Shown here one piece after another: positions 15,076 through 23,965 of a DNA stretch of 64,000 nt; position 1 is the first letter of the stretch; each line of letters opens with the position of its first letter. The notes under the pieces were generated by a model. The model was not told where the DNA came from. It saw only the letters and a list, made by a program, of their open reading frames with translations, and ran no database searches. The stretch is from Chitinophaga fulva (GTDB lineage Bacteria > Bacteroidota > Bacteroidia > Chitinophagales > Chitinophagaceae), in the NCBI RefSeq assembly GCF_012927205.1, contig NZ_JABBGC010000003.1, positions 744,001-808,000 of the forward strand, given 5' to 3'. A program made the position numbers and the translations under genes.

Positions 15076-18000
15076 TCAATTTGTTTCGTTAACACCTTTT
15101 CTCTCTGCCAGGTAATAAAGCGCTGGCAGAGCAAACAGCGTGATCAGCGTGGAACACAGCAGTCCATATACAATCACGGTGGCCAGCGGCCTTTGCACAT
15201 CGGAACCGATGCCAGTAGCCAGTGATGCGGGCAACAGGCCCAGCATGGCCACCGTAGCAGTCATCAATACCGGCCGGAAACGGTCTTTCGCAGCCTGTAT
15301 CACTGCCGCTTTCAGGGAAGGCAGCTCTCCGCGCAACTGGTTCATCTGCGATACCATCAGTACCCCGTTCTGGATAGCCACGCCAAACAACGCGATGAAA
15401 CCCACTGCGGATGATACGTTGAGCGTCATGCCCCGCACGTTCAGCGCCAGCATACCACCGAATAACGCTAACGGCACTACGGTAAGGATCAACGCCGCCT
15501 GGCGGGCCACACCAAATGCGGCATACAGCCAGATAAACATCAGCCCCAGCGCTACCGGCACAATAATCGCCAGCCGGCTGTAAGCACGGTTCCTGTTCTC
15601 AAACTGTCCTCCCCACGCTATGGTGATATTGTCTTTGTTGTATTTCACCTGCTGATCTATCCGCTGTTGAGCGGCACGCAGGAAAGTGGTCAAGTCAGTA
15701 CCACGTAGGTTCAGCCGCACGGTCAGGTGCCGGCGTCCCATCTCCCGTGTGATGGTACTTTCGCCGGTGGCCAGCTGTACTTTGGCCACTTGCGACAATG
15801 GTATCTTCACACCATCGCCATTGGTGAGCATCAGGTTACCAATCTTTTCTGGTGTATTACGGGCGTCTTCCTGGTAACGGCAGCTGATATCGTACACCCT
15901 GTCGCCGGAGAATATCTGCCCTACGGCTTTTCCGCCGATAGCCACTTCTATCAGTTCCGCTACATCGCTGATGTTCAATCCATAGCGGGCAATAGCGGCC
16001 CTGTCGACCTGTATCTGCAGCTGTGGCAACGGCGGTTCCTGATCAATGGCCAGGTCGGCAGCCCCCGGTACAGTGGCCAGGGCATCCATTACGGCTTCGG
16101 CTGTACGCCGTGTTTCCCGGAAATCTTTACCATATACTTTCACCACCAGTTCACTATGTGCACCGGCTATTTTGTCCATCACCCCATCAATCATCGGCTG
16201 ACTGAAGCCCACTGAATATCCCGGCATGCCTGCATAGTCCGCCGCCAGCTCCTTGATCAGGTCCTGCTTGGTTTTGCCGGAAGGCCAGTCTTTGTACGGC
16301 AGCAAGCCGATGGAACATTCATAGTGCGACGGAGTGAAGGGATCGGTGCCATCATCATTGCGTCCGGTCTGCGTCATCATATAAGTCACCTCCGGATGCC
16401 GCAATGTCCGTTGCCGCAGAGTGTCGGCCATTTCGCGGGCTTTGGCCAGCGATACGCCTGGCGGCAGCTGTACCTGCAACCAGATAGAACCTTCGTCGAG
16501 CGGCGGCAGGAAGTCCTTGCCCACAGTAACACTTAGTACTACGGCGGCGGCCAATATCAGCGCCAGTGGCGCCCATATCTGCCGCGGGCGGTCCATTACT
16601 CGCTCCATCTTTTGCTGATAAAGGTTTGTTAGTTTTTCCAGCCAGCGGTTATGATACAACTTCTGCGGCTTACGGTAAAGCATATACGCCATACCCGGGA
16701 TCAGCAGCAGGGCCACGGCCAGCGCGCCCAGCAACGCGTATCCTACGGTGAAAGCCATCGGGGTGAAAAGTTTCTTCTCCACCCGCTCAAAAGCAAACAA
16801 AGGCAGATAAGCGGTGATGATGATCAGCGTGGCGAAAAATACCGGTCGTGCCACCGACCGTGCCTTCTGCGCGAAACTTCTTTCCTCCAGCATCTCCATG
16901 GGATGATCTTCCCGTTGCCGTAGCATCGTTTCCGTCATCACAATGGCGCCATCCACGATGATACCAAAGTCCACCGCGCCAAGCGATAACAGGTTGGCCG
17001 GTATATGTGTAAAATGCATCAGGATAAAAGCAAACAATAAACTCAGCGGAATGGTCACTGCCACCAGTAGCGCTGCGCGCCAGCTGCCCAGGAAAACAAT
17101 GAGCACCAGCAACACCAGCCCCATTCCCTCCAGCAGTGTATGCGTGACCGTATTCAGCGTTGTATTCACCAGCGCGGTACGATCAAGGAAGGTGTGGATT
17201 TTCACGCCTGGCGGCAGACCACCGTTGTTCAACTCCTCCACTGCTTTATGTACCCCATCCAGCACTTTGGAAGGGTTCTGTCCTTTGAGCAGCAGCACAA
17301 TCCCTTCAATGCTTTCGCTATAGTGGCGTTGATGATCGGTAAAACCCAATACGCCTTTACGTTCGAGATTGCCATAACGCAGTTTCCCGATGTCCTGCAA
17401 AAAGAGGGGCACGCCCGGCTGCGACTGTATCACCGTTTTGCCGATATCATCCAGCGATTTCATGAGGCCGATGCCGCGCACCACATAACCCAGGTCGCCG
17501 CGTTCCAGCACACTACCGCCACTATTACTGTTATTATTGTTGATGGCTTCAGTGATGGTATGCAGTGGCAAATGGTACTGTTCCATCTTCTGCGGGTCCA
17601 GCTCCACCTGGTATTGTGTGGTGATACCACCGAAGTTGGTCACATCGGCCACACCAGTCACTTGTTTGATACGGGGAATGATGACCCAGTTTTGCAGGTC
17701 TGTCAACGTCCGCAGGTCCACCTGGTCACTTTCAATGATGTAGCGGTAAATCTCCCCAATGGGCGATGTCAGCGGGTCCAGCCCCGGCTGGGCGCCATAG
17801 GGCAGGGTTACATCGCCCAGCCGTTCTTTGATGCGCTGCCGCGCCCAGTAATCGTCCACCCCATCTTCAAAAACGATGGTGATCATAGAGAGGCCGAAGG
17901 TGGAGCGGGAGCGCATCACATGCATGCCCGGCATACCGTTGAGCGCCCGTTCCAGTGGTATCGTGATTTGTTGTTCCACTTCTTCCGCTGCCAGTCCGGG

Positions 18001-18156
18001 TACCTGCGTCACCACCTGGGAAGTAACATCGGCGATATCCGGATAAGCTTCCACCGACAGTTGTTGCCAGCTGTACCAGCCGCCGGCGGCGAGTAAGGCG
18101 AATAGCGTAGCCATCAGCCAACGTTTTTGTATAGCTGTATCGATCAGTTGTTTCAT
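15076..18156 (-). CDS. Heavy-metal efflux RND pump (CusA/CzcA family)
   Basis: A 1026-residue inner-membrane proton/cation antiporter. The TM4 signature VDFGIIVDGAIVMTETML with its charged residues is the HME-RND hallmark (Asp and Glu in the proton path). The porter motif GKDFLPPLDEGSIWLQ and the TM11 segment AVGFIALFGVAIQNGVLM are also conserved. Length is normal. It removes divalent or monovalent metal ions (Co/Zn/Cd or Cu/Ag) from the periplasm; the ion cannot be decided here. It sits between adaptor (8-nt gap) and TolC (5-nt gap), one operon. The TTAGA array upstream of the adaptor is the probable control site. Confidence 0.93.
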   Translation of the reverse strand: MKQLIDTAIQKRWLMATLFALLAAGGWYSWQQLSVEAYPDIADVTSQVVTQVPGLAAEEVEQQITIPLERALNGMPGMHVMRSRSTFGLSMITIVFEDGVDDYWARQRIKERLGDVTLPYGAQPGLDPLTSPIGEIYRYIIESDQVDLRTLTDLQNWVIIPRIKQVTGVADVTNFGGITTQYQVELDPQKMEQYHLPLHTITEAINNNNSNSGGSVLERGDLGYVVRGIGLMKSLDDIGKTVIQSQPGVPLFLQDIGKLRYGNLERKGVLGFTDHQRHYSESIEGIVLLLKGQNPSKVLDGVHKAVEELNNGGLPPGVKIHTFLDRTALVNTTLNTVTHTLLEGMGLVLLVLIVFLGSWRAALLVAVTIPLSLLFAFILMHFTHIPANLLSLGAVDFGIIVDGAIVMTETMLRQREDHPMEMLEERSFAQKARSVARPVFFATLIIITAYLPLFAFERVEKKLFTPMAFTVGYALLGALAVALLLIPGMAYMLYRKPQKLYHNRWLEKLTNLYQQKMERVMDRPRQIWAPLALILAAAVVLSVTVGKDFLPPLDEGSIWLQVQLPPGVSLAKAREMADTLRQRTLRHPEVTYMMTQTGRNDDGTDPFTPSHYECSIGLLPYKDWPSGKTKQDLIKELAADYAGMPGYSVGFSQPMIDGVMDKIAGAHSELVVKVYGKDFRETRRTAEAVMDALATVPGAADLAIDQEPPLPQLQIQVDRAAIARYGLNISDVAELIEVAIGGKAVGQIFSGDRVYDISCRYQEDARNTPEKIGNLMLTNGDGVKIPLSQVAKVQLATGESTITREMGRRHLTVRLNLRGTDLTTFLRAAQQRIDQQVKYNKDNITIAWGGQFENRNRAYSRLAIIVPVALGLMFIWLYAAFGVARQAALILTVVPLALFGGMLALNVRGMTLNVSSAVGFIALFGVAIQNGVLMVSQMNQLRGELPSLKAAVIQAAKDRFRPVLMTATVAMLGLLPASLATGIGSDVQRPLATVIVYGLLCSTLITLFALPALYYLAERKGVNETN

Positions 18157-18164
18157 AAAGCCGC

Positions 18165-19271
18165 TTATTTTACTGCTGAGAGATAGTAGGCACCTTCGCC
18201 TATAATTTTATCGCCGGGCTGCAGGCCACTGCGGACGACCACCTGCTGACCGGCAGTTTCACCGGTAATGACTTTGCGGCGCACATAGGTCCCCGGCCGC
18301 ACTTCTGCCAGTACATAACTGTAGTCGTTGTCCTGCAACACCGCCCGGGCGGGAACAGTCACCACTTTCTCCGGCGCATCTTTAAAGTTGACACTCGCAT
18401 ACATGCCCGGTTTCAGCTGATGCGCAGGGTTATTACATAACATCAGCACATCTGCCGCGCGGGTGTTTTCATCAATAGTACGCCCCACATGAAAGACCGT
18501 TCCGGTAAAAGTGGTATCGGGCAAAGCCGCCACCTGCATCTGTACTGCATCGCCTTCATGCATAAACCGCAGGTCTTTTTCCTTTACCTGCCCGGCTATC
18601 CATACCTGCGCCAGTTGAGCCACCACGGCCACCGGGCCTTCTTCGTTCTTCAGGAACTGGCCCATGACCAGTTTATTGCTGATCACCTCTCCCGCGATAG
18701 GAGCCCTGACAATCAGCGGTTCACCGAGTACCTGCTGTTGCGGGTTGACATTAAACACTTTCAGTGCAGCAGCCGCATTCTCCAGCTCCTGCCGTTGTAC
18801 CGCCAGGTTGGTGTTAGCTTCTTCCAGATCGCGGGCAGCGCCTACACCGTGCTGGTGGAGGTCCTGCTGCCGGCGCTGTGCCAGCACCGCCTGTTGGCAT
18901 AATTGATTCGCCTGGAACCAGGCTTTCTGTGCCGCATAAAAATCCGGGGAGGAAATAGCGAACAAAGGTGCGCCCGCATTCACTTTCTCACCCAAACGCA
19001 CATACGATTTTACCACCCTGCCGGCAAAGGGCGCTGCTATTTCCGCGTAGTTATTAGGAATGGCTTTTACAATACCAGCCGTCAATAGTTGCAGCTGGTA
19101 AGGCTTTTCCGTTACCGTCAGCAAGTGTAGTTTGGCCGACAAAGGAGCCGTGGCGGGTACCACCACTGTATCTCCCCTGTTCTCCCATGTTACCGTTTCT
19201 TTTTCTTTCTCCGGATGATGACAGGACGCAGCCATCAATACCGCGCCGCAAGCTGCAGTAAACCTTTTCAT
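18165..19271 (-). CDS. RND periplasmic adaptor lipoprotein (CusB/CzcB-like)
   Basis: 368 residues. A lipobox at VLMAASC indicates a lipid-anchored membrane-fusion protein, as is common for Bacteroidota. The lipoyl halves are in VKSYVRLGEKVNAGAPLFA and VRAPIAGEVISNKLVMGQ. Between them lies a coiled-coil hairpin (about 110-170). The C-terminal beta-barrel and membrane-proximal domain follow (VLQDNDYSYVLAEV). It links pump and TolC channel. It is the first gene of the efflux operon, with a TACTTTTG promoter element 40 nt upstream of its ATG. Confidence 0.92.
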   Translation of the reverse strand: MKRFTAACGAVLMAASCHHPEKEKETVTWENRGDTVVVPATAPLSAKLHLLTVTEKPYQLQLLTAGIVKAIPNNYAEIAAPFAGRVVKSYVRLGEKVNAGAPLFAISSPDFYAAQKAWFQANQLCQQAVLAQRRQQDLHQHGVGAARDLEEANTNLAVQRQELENAAAALKVFNVNPQQQVLGEPLIVRAPIAGEVISNKLVMGQFLKNEEGPVAVVAQLAQVWIAGQVKEKDLRFMHEGDAVQMQVAALPDTTFTGTVFHVGRTIDENTRAADVLMLCNNPAHQLKPGMYASVNFKDAPEKVVTVPARAVLQDNDYSYVLAEVRPGTYVRRKVITGETAGQQVVVRSGLQPGDKIIGEGAYYLSAVK

Positions 19272-19310
19272 GACGATCTGTTTTTCGTGTATCTGTTACA
19301 GTAAGCGCGG

Positions 19311-19318
19311 CAAAAGTA
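19311..19318 (-). promoter_or_regulatory. -7 promoter element of the efflux operon
   Basis: TACTTTTG on the - strand, a perfect TAnnTTTG match, 40 nt before the adaptor ATG. There is no good -33 TTTG at normal spacing; that position is taken by the phased TTAGA array, as expected for an activator-dependent promoter. Confidence 0.6.
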
Positions 19319-19341
19319 CATACCGCGGGCAAAGACGGCCG

Positions 19342-19379
19342 TTAGAGATGGTTTAGAATGTTATTAGAAATTCATTAGA
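19342..19379. promoter_or_regulatory. Four-fold 11-bp phased TTAGA array (response-regulator site)
   Basis: TTAGA at 19342-19346, 19353-19357, 19364-19368 and 19375-19379: four copies at an exact 11-bp period. OmpR/PhoB-family regulators are known to bind direct repeats at one-helical-turn spacing next to the -35 region. This array ends about 24 bp upstream of the -7 element of the efflux operon, and an OmpR-type regulator is encoded at 21131-21811. Confidence 0.65.
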
Positions 19380-19441
19380 TGTGGAAATGTAATGGGGGGA
19401 TTTATATCCTTTAAACACGATTTTCCGCGAACCCGTGCCCC

Positions 19442-19472
19442 GGAACCCATGAAACCCATGGAACCCATGGAA
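19442..19472. repeat. 9-bp tandem repeat flanking REP pair 2
   Basis: GGAACCCAT, GAAACCCAT, GGAACCCAT, then GGAACCC: three full units and a partial unit running directly into the left REP palindrome. Confidence 0.7.
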
Positions 19473-19688
19473 CCCAGGGCTGAAGCCCTGGGCTAAGTTG
19501 TTTGTCAGGTATCTCAATGAATAAGGTGCTAAAGTGAAGCAATAACCCTAAAGTCTTATGACCCGGGGATAATCCTGATTCACGGGACTATAGCTCCAGG
19601 CTATACTTGGGTGAATATCCCGGTTAATGAAAAGCTATGACAAAGAAATAGCCTGAATAACAACTTAGCCCAGGGCTTCAGCCCTGGG
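19473..19688. repeat. REP-like palindrome pair 2 (BIME-like)
   Basis: CCCAGGGCTGAAGCCCTGGG at 19473-19492 and the same 20-mer inverted at 19669-19688. The inverted match runs 30 bp (to CTAAGTTGTT) and then decays. The core has its own symmetrical words (GGGACTATAGCTCCAGG, then TGGGTGAATATCCCGG). It occupies most of the 492-bp space between the efflux operon and the sensor kinase gene and holds no gene. Confidence 0.85.
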
Positions 19689-19763
19689 ATCCTAAAATGC
19701 GTATTCCATGGAAATCCAAATGCGCAATCCCGGGACAATCCCAATATGCGTTAATTCATCATG

Positions 19764-21128
19764 CTAAATATGCGGCAGCTCCACCGTAAAAGTGGTGCCA
19801 TGCCCAGGTTTGGACACCACGCTGATATTGCCTTTGTGCAGGCGCACAATTTTAAGGGCGAGAGACAGCCCGATACCATTGCCATCAGCATAAGGACGGT
19901 TGTCTCCCCGGTAGAAGGGAGTAAATATATGAGGCAGGTCTTCCTTCGACATACCAATACCTTCATCAGTAAAACGCAGGATAGTATGGGCTTTGAACCA
20001 GGTGACCGTGACCGTGGTCTCCGGCGGGGTGGAAAATTTACAGCCATTTTCCAGCAGGTTGATAAACGCCACTTTCAACAGGTATTCGTTGCCGTTGACA
20101 GATACCATATCATCGTCATCCGCCTCTTCGAACACGACATTGATTTTATATTCCGGATGCGCCTGTAAGATGGCGCTGCGCGCATCCATCAATACCTCGT
20201 CCAGCCGTATTTCCCGGAAATTGATCTCTGAAGGGTCGTAGCTGGCTTTGGCCAGATCGAGCAGACTGTTGGAAAGTTTTACCAGTCGCTGCGCATCAGC
20301 GATGGCATGGCGCATAGACTGCCGGTATTCTTCCGCTGGTCTGTCGCGGGAGGCGGTGATCTCCAGTTCCGCCATCATGGCGGTTAACGGCGTGCGCAGT
20401 TCATGGGAGATATTGGAAACGAATTGTTTCTGTGCGTCAAAAGATTGCTCCAGCCGGTCCAGCATGCGGTTGAATGTTTGCGCCAGCTCGGCGATCTCGT
20501 CTTTGCCTGCTGCGCCTGCGAGACGCAGGTCCAGGTTGGTGGCGGTGATTTCCTCTACCTTGTCTACCATATCAGACACGGGTTTCAGGGCCTGCCGGGA
20601 AAAAAACTGCGCTACCAGGAACACAAATACCACCGCTACCAGGAAGGTGATGGCCAGTGTACGGAAAAGATGCTGGAGTTGCCGCAGCCCGTATTCATCT
20701 TCCGCAGCGGCCGTTACAATATAGTCGGTACCGTTATGAGGATACAGGAAACCCACTACCTGTAAGCGTCCTGCATGGAAAGTGATCTCCCGGCTTTTGA
20801 TGATCTCTTCGATCATCTGTTTGGTTTCTTTTACTTTATCGATGTTAACAGCATCGTGGTACAGGAGGTTAAAAGCGGTGTCATACACCGCTACTTCCTC
20901 CTGGGAGCGGGAGCCAGCGGTGTTTTTATAGATCAGTTGCAACACTTCAGGACTGACTTTCGCGTCCAGCAGGAGGTTGGCTTTCGTAACGGCTTGCTGT
21001 TGCAGGGTTTTGTAGTACTCGTCCTCCCGGTCATGGGAGTACGAAACATATACCACCCAGGCAAACAGCAGCAGCAGGGCTGCTATCATACCGGTGAACA
21101 ATAAGGTGAGCCTGTTACGGATCTTCAT
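19764..21128 (-). CDS. Sensor histidine kinase with HAMP domain (CusS-like)
   Basis: 454 residues. TM1 is at about 9-29 and TM2 at about 157-176, enclosing a periplasmic sensor of about 125 residues. The HAMP domain follows (about 177-230). The dimerisation/phosphoacceptor motif SNISHELRTPL holds His242. The ATPase has the N box (INLLENGCKFS), the G1 box (FTDEGIGMSKED) and the G2 box (GNGIGLSLALKIV). It is two bases downstream of the response regulator. The position beside a metal pump suggests metal sensing, but the sensor domain has no obvious metal-binding cluster. Confidence 0.92.
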   Translation of the reverse strand: MKIRNRLTLLFTGMIAALLLLFAWVVYVSYSHDREDEYYKTLQQQAVTKANLLLDAKVSPEVLQLIYKNTAGSRSQEEVAVYDTAFNLLYHDAVNIDKVKETKQMIEEIIKSREITFHAGRLQVVGFLYPHNGTDYIVTAAAEDEYGLRQLQHLFRTLAITFLVAVVFVFLVAQFFSRQALKPVSDMVDKVEEITATNLDLRLAGAAGKDEIAELAQTFNRMLDRLEQSFDAQKQFVSNISHELRTPLTAMMAELEITASRDRPAEEYRQSMRHAIADAQRLVKLSNSLLDLAKASYDPSEINFREIRLDEVLMDARSAILQAHPEYKINVVFEEADDDDMVSVNGNEYLLKVAFINLLENGCKFSTPPETTVTVTWFKAHTILRFTDEGIGMSKEDLPHIFTPFYRGDNRPYADGNGIGLSLALKIVRLHKGNISVVSKPGHGTTFTVELPHI

Positions 21129-21130
21129 GG

Positions 21131-21811
21131 TCAGCCTGCTTTAAAAATGAATCCCATACCGGGTTTGGTATGGATCAGTTTTACGTCGAACGCTTTGTCT
21201 ACCTTTTTGCGGAGGTAGTTGATATATACATCGATGAAATTGGTGCCGGTATCGAAATGTGTTTCCCATACCTTCTCCGCTATTTCTGCGCGGGAGAGCA
21301 CTCTTTCTTTGTTTTGCAGCATAAATTCCAGGAGGTGGAATTCTTTAGGTGTCAGGCTGATCTCCTGACCATTGCGGGTAACATTTTTCGTTTGCAGGTC
21401 CATTTCCAGGTCTGCATACCTCAGCATCGTGGATTGAGGCGTAACTGGTGCGGGAGTGCGTTTGAGCAGTGCGCGGATACGAACCAGCAGCTCCCGCAGA
21501 TCGAAGGGTTTCACGAGGTAGTCGTCAGCGCCGGCATCGAAGCCTTCCACCTTATCATCGGTGGTGCCTAACGCCGTGAGCATGAGGATGGGAATGGAGG
21601 GCAGCGCCGCCCGTATAGCGCGACTCAGTTCAAGTCCGTTGATACGGGGCAACACGATATCGGTAATGACCAGATCAAAACCGCCGCCCAGCGCCAGTTT
21701 CAGTCCTGCCTCCCCGTCCCATGCCAGTGTAACGGTATAGCCTTGCTCTTCCAGACCGCGCCGGATAAGTGCTCCCACGCGTTCTTCATCTTCTATGACT
21801 AAAATCTTCAT
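21131..21811 (-). CDS. OmpR-family response regulator (CusR/CzcR-like)
   Basis: 226 residues. The receiver domain has acidic pair E8-D9, phosphoacceptor Asp51 in LVITDIVLPRING, Thr in LTALGTTDDKVEG and Lys in DDYLVKPF. The C-terminal OmpR winged helix (about 130-225) has SLTPKEFHLLEFML and TNFIDVYINYLRKKVD. It pairs with the downstream kinase. The phased TTAGA array at 19342-19379 is its likely binding site. Upstream, the beta-lactamase gene lies 36 bp away on the same strand, possibly in the same transcript. Confidence 0.94.
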   Translation of the reverse strand: MKILVIEDEERVGALIRRGLEEQGYTVTLAWDGEAGLKLALGGGFDLVITDIVLPRINGLELSRAIRAALPSIPILMLTALGTTDDKVEGFDAGADDYLVKPFDLRELLVRIRALLKRTPAPVTPQSTMLRYADLEMDLQTKNVTRNGQEISLTPKEFHLLEFMLQNKERVLSRAEIAEKVWETHFDTGTNFIDVYINYLRKKVDKAFDVKLIHTKPGMGFIFKAG

Positions 21812-21847
21812 GATGCAGAAAAGCCAAAGCTATTTATTTTTTCTTTC

Positions 21848-22741
21848 TTAATGTACAAAATGGTCCCACGCTGCTTTCGCAATATCCGCGATGACCTTCT
21901 CCCGGGTTTCCTGGTCAGCGTAGGAGTCTTTGACGAATACGGAGATGACCATGTGCTGACCGTTGGGCAGTGTAATGATACCGGCATCATTGGTAGCGCG
22001 GGTAAGGCCGTTGTCCGTGCCGGAGGTGCCGGTCTTATGTGCCACCACGGTGCCTTTCGGCAGTTGCGCTTTCAATCTCCTTGCTCCCGGCCCGGAATTC
22101 ACCAGCAGATCGAGCAGGAAATTGTAGCTGCTATCAGATAATACATGGCCCGTGTAGAATTTTTTAAACAGGGCAGTCATGGCATCGGGCGTACTCCAGT
22201 TCTGGTACTGCATCGGTTCATTGGGCACCTGTACCTGTTCCGTCAATGCGATGGCCATATCTTTAATGCCCAGGCTATGCACGTACCGATCGGCTACCTT
22301 TGTGCCACCAATAAGGCGCAGCAGCACATCACAGGCCGAGCCATCGCTTTCGGCCACGTTGTAGCGCAGCAGCTCCGCTACCGATACGTCCACATTGCCG
22401 GCAGGGTATTTATCGCGCAGCGGGCTATGGCCGGATGGGGGAATGTAGTCCGATGGTAATACTTTGACGGGTTGTTGCAGCTGAAGCTTTCCCTGGTCCA
22501 CCTGCTGCAATACCGCCATGGCAATGGGGAACTTGTAGACGCTTTGCATCGGGAACTGCCGGTTATTATTCAACCCTGCCTTTTCACCATTTTCCAGCAC
22601 CAGGACCGAGACGCCTACTGTGCCTTTGGATGCTTTGGCAATGGCGGCAAATTGTTGAGGAAGGGAGGGCTTTTGTTGAGCTATGGACACAAGCGGACAA
22701 ATCAGCATAAAAGCCAAACGGGCAAACGGGCGCACTAACAT
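21848..22741 (-). CDS. Class A serine beta-lactamase (subclass A2-like)
   Basis: 297 residues with a signal peptide ending near VSIAQQ. The catalytic SxxK is Ser67-Val-Tyr-Lys70, the usual SDN triad reads Ser132-Asp133-Gly134, and the KTG motif is His-Lys236-Thr-Gly. The omega-loop segment EPMQYQNWSTPDAM resembles subclass A2 enzymes (CfxA, PER, VEB) common in Bacteroidota, with the Glu as the probable general base. It hydrolyses beta-lactams in the periplasm; the spectrum cannot be predicted. The SDG variation is notable. It heads a run of same-strand genes leading into the response regulator and kinase. Confidence 0.9.
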   Translation of the reverse strand: MLVRPFARLAFMLICPLVSIAQQKPSLPQQFAAIAKASKGTVGVSVLVLENGEKAGLNNNRQFPMQSVYKFPIAMAVLQQVDQGKLQLQQPVKVLPSDYIPPSGHSPLRDKYPAGNVDVSVAELLRYNVAESDGSACDVLLRLIGGTKVADRYVHSLGIKDMAIALTEQVQVPNEPMQYQNWSTPDAMTALFKKFYTGHVLSDSSYNFLLDLLVNSGPGARRLKAQLPKGTVVAHKTGTSGTDNGLTRATNDAGIITLPNGQHMVISVFVKDSYADQETREKVIADIAKAAWDHFVH

Positions 22742-22919
22742 AAAATGAGATTAAAATATAAGAAGTTATAAAGATATAGAAATACCGCTACCGTATTGCA
22801 CTGATTTGACCGTTATTTATCCAGCTGTTCACATTTTTTAGCTATTAGGCTGTGTGTTTTATTTTACATTTAGAATTTCCGGGATCAGGTATTAATTTTA
22901 GCCTTTAAAACGAAAGGCT

Positions 22920-23954
22920 TTGAGCAAACCAATACTAGTCATAAAATTCGGCACAGCGTCTATCACGCATGCCAACGGTGATCTGGACGAAACTGTCATA
23001 GCCGGCATCGCCCGGCAGGTGGCGGAACTGCATCAGCAATATCATATTGTACTGGTGTCTTCCGGCGCGGTGGCCGCAGGCAAACAATACATGAAGGAGT
23101 ACGAAGGCACCATCAGTCAGCGAAAAGCGGCTGCCGCCATCGGCAACCCGCTGCTGTTGAGTAAATACAGCCGTTATTTTGCCCCGTACAATATCGCCGT
23201 GGCGCAGAGCCTCTGCGAGCGGCAGCATTTCTCCAACAGGGACCAGTTCCTGCAGCTGAAGCGTACTTACGAAGAACTGTGGGCCAGCAATATCATCCCC
23301 ATCGCCAATGAAAACGATGTGGTGAGCAGCCTGGAGCTGAAATTCTCCGACAACGATGAACTGGCCACCCTGATAGCCGTCGGTTTCGGCGCCTCCCTCC
23401 TGCTGTTCAGCACCAGCGTAGCCGGTGTACTGGACCGCGAAGGCAAGGTAGTACCGCAGATAGACGTGATCGACAAAACGGCCCTGTCGCTGGCCGACAA
23501 GGAAAAGTCAGCGCTGGGACTGGGAGGCATGGTATCCAAGCTCACCTTTGCCCGCCTGGCTACCCGCATGGGCATCCGGGTGGTGATCTTCGGTATCCGT
23601 ACCGATGACGGTATCCTCAACGCCATCGCCGGTAAAACCGGCACCCTCTGTTTGCCACAGCCTTGCAGCATGCCGGCCCGCAGAAAGTGGCTCGCCAGCG
23701 GCAGCCTCGTCACCGGCAGGATATTGATCGACGCCGGCGCGCAACAGGCGCTGGAGAAGCGTCATAGCCTGCTCGCTGTGGGTGTAAAGGAAGTAATAGA
23801 AAAATTTGAATGCGGCGAAGTGATAGAAATCGTCAATGAAGAAAATATAGCCATCGCCGTAGGCAGGGCTAAAATATCATCCGATATACTGGAAACAAAT
23901 CACAAAGCACAAAACACAGAAGTAGCACATGCCGATGATATTGTGCTATTATAA
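22920..23954 (+). CDS. proB: Glutamate 5-kinase
   Basis: 344 residues. The first committed step of proline synthesis is ATP-dependent phosphorylation of glutamate. The amino-acid kinase domain (about 3-240) has VIKFGTASITH, VSSGAVAAG, NENDVVS and GLGGMVSKLTFA. A PUA domain follows (about 255-330; GSLVTGRILIDAGA). The start is TTG 22920: an in-frame TAG at 22899 and the absence of any ATG between leave no other start for the conserved N-terminus. An AAAGG sits just upstream. proA follows after 11 nt. Confidence 0.93.
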   Translation: MSKPILVIKFGTASITHANGDLDETVIAGIARQVAELHQQYHIVLVSSGAVAAGKQYMKEYEGTISQRKAAAAIGNPLLLSKYSRYFAPYNIAVAQSLCERQHFSNRDQFLQLKRTYEELWASNIIPIANENDVVSSLELKFSDNDELATLIAVGFGASLLLFSTSVAGVLDREGKVVPQIDVIDKTALSLADKEKSALGLGGMVSKLTFARLATRMGIRVVIFGIRTDDGILNAIAGKTGTLCLPQPCSMPARRKWLASGSLVTGRILIDAGAQQALEKRHSLLAVGVKEVIEKFECGEVIEIVNEENIAIAVGRAKISSDILETNHKAQNTEVAHADDIVLL

Positions 23955-23965
23955 ATAAATGTATC

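Noticed and set aside
17140..18096. 318-codon frame antisense to the RND pump
   Set aside because: An antisense shadow of a GC-rich conserved gene; the - strand frame has all family motifs.
22742..22919. Second response-regulator array near the beta-lactamase
   Set aside because: Only one TTAGA (in ATTTAGAAT) and no 11-bp periodicity.
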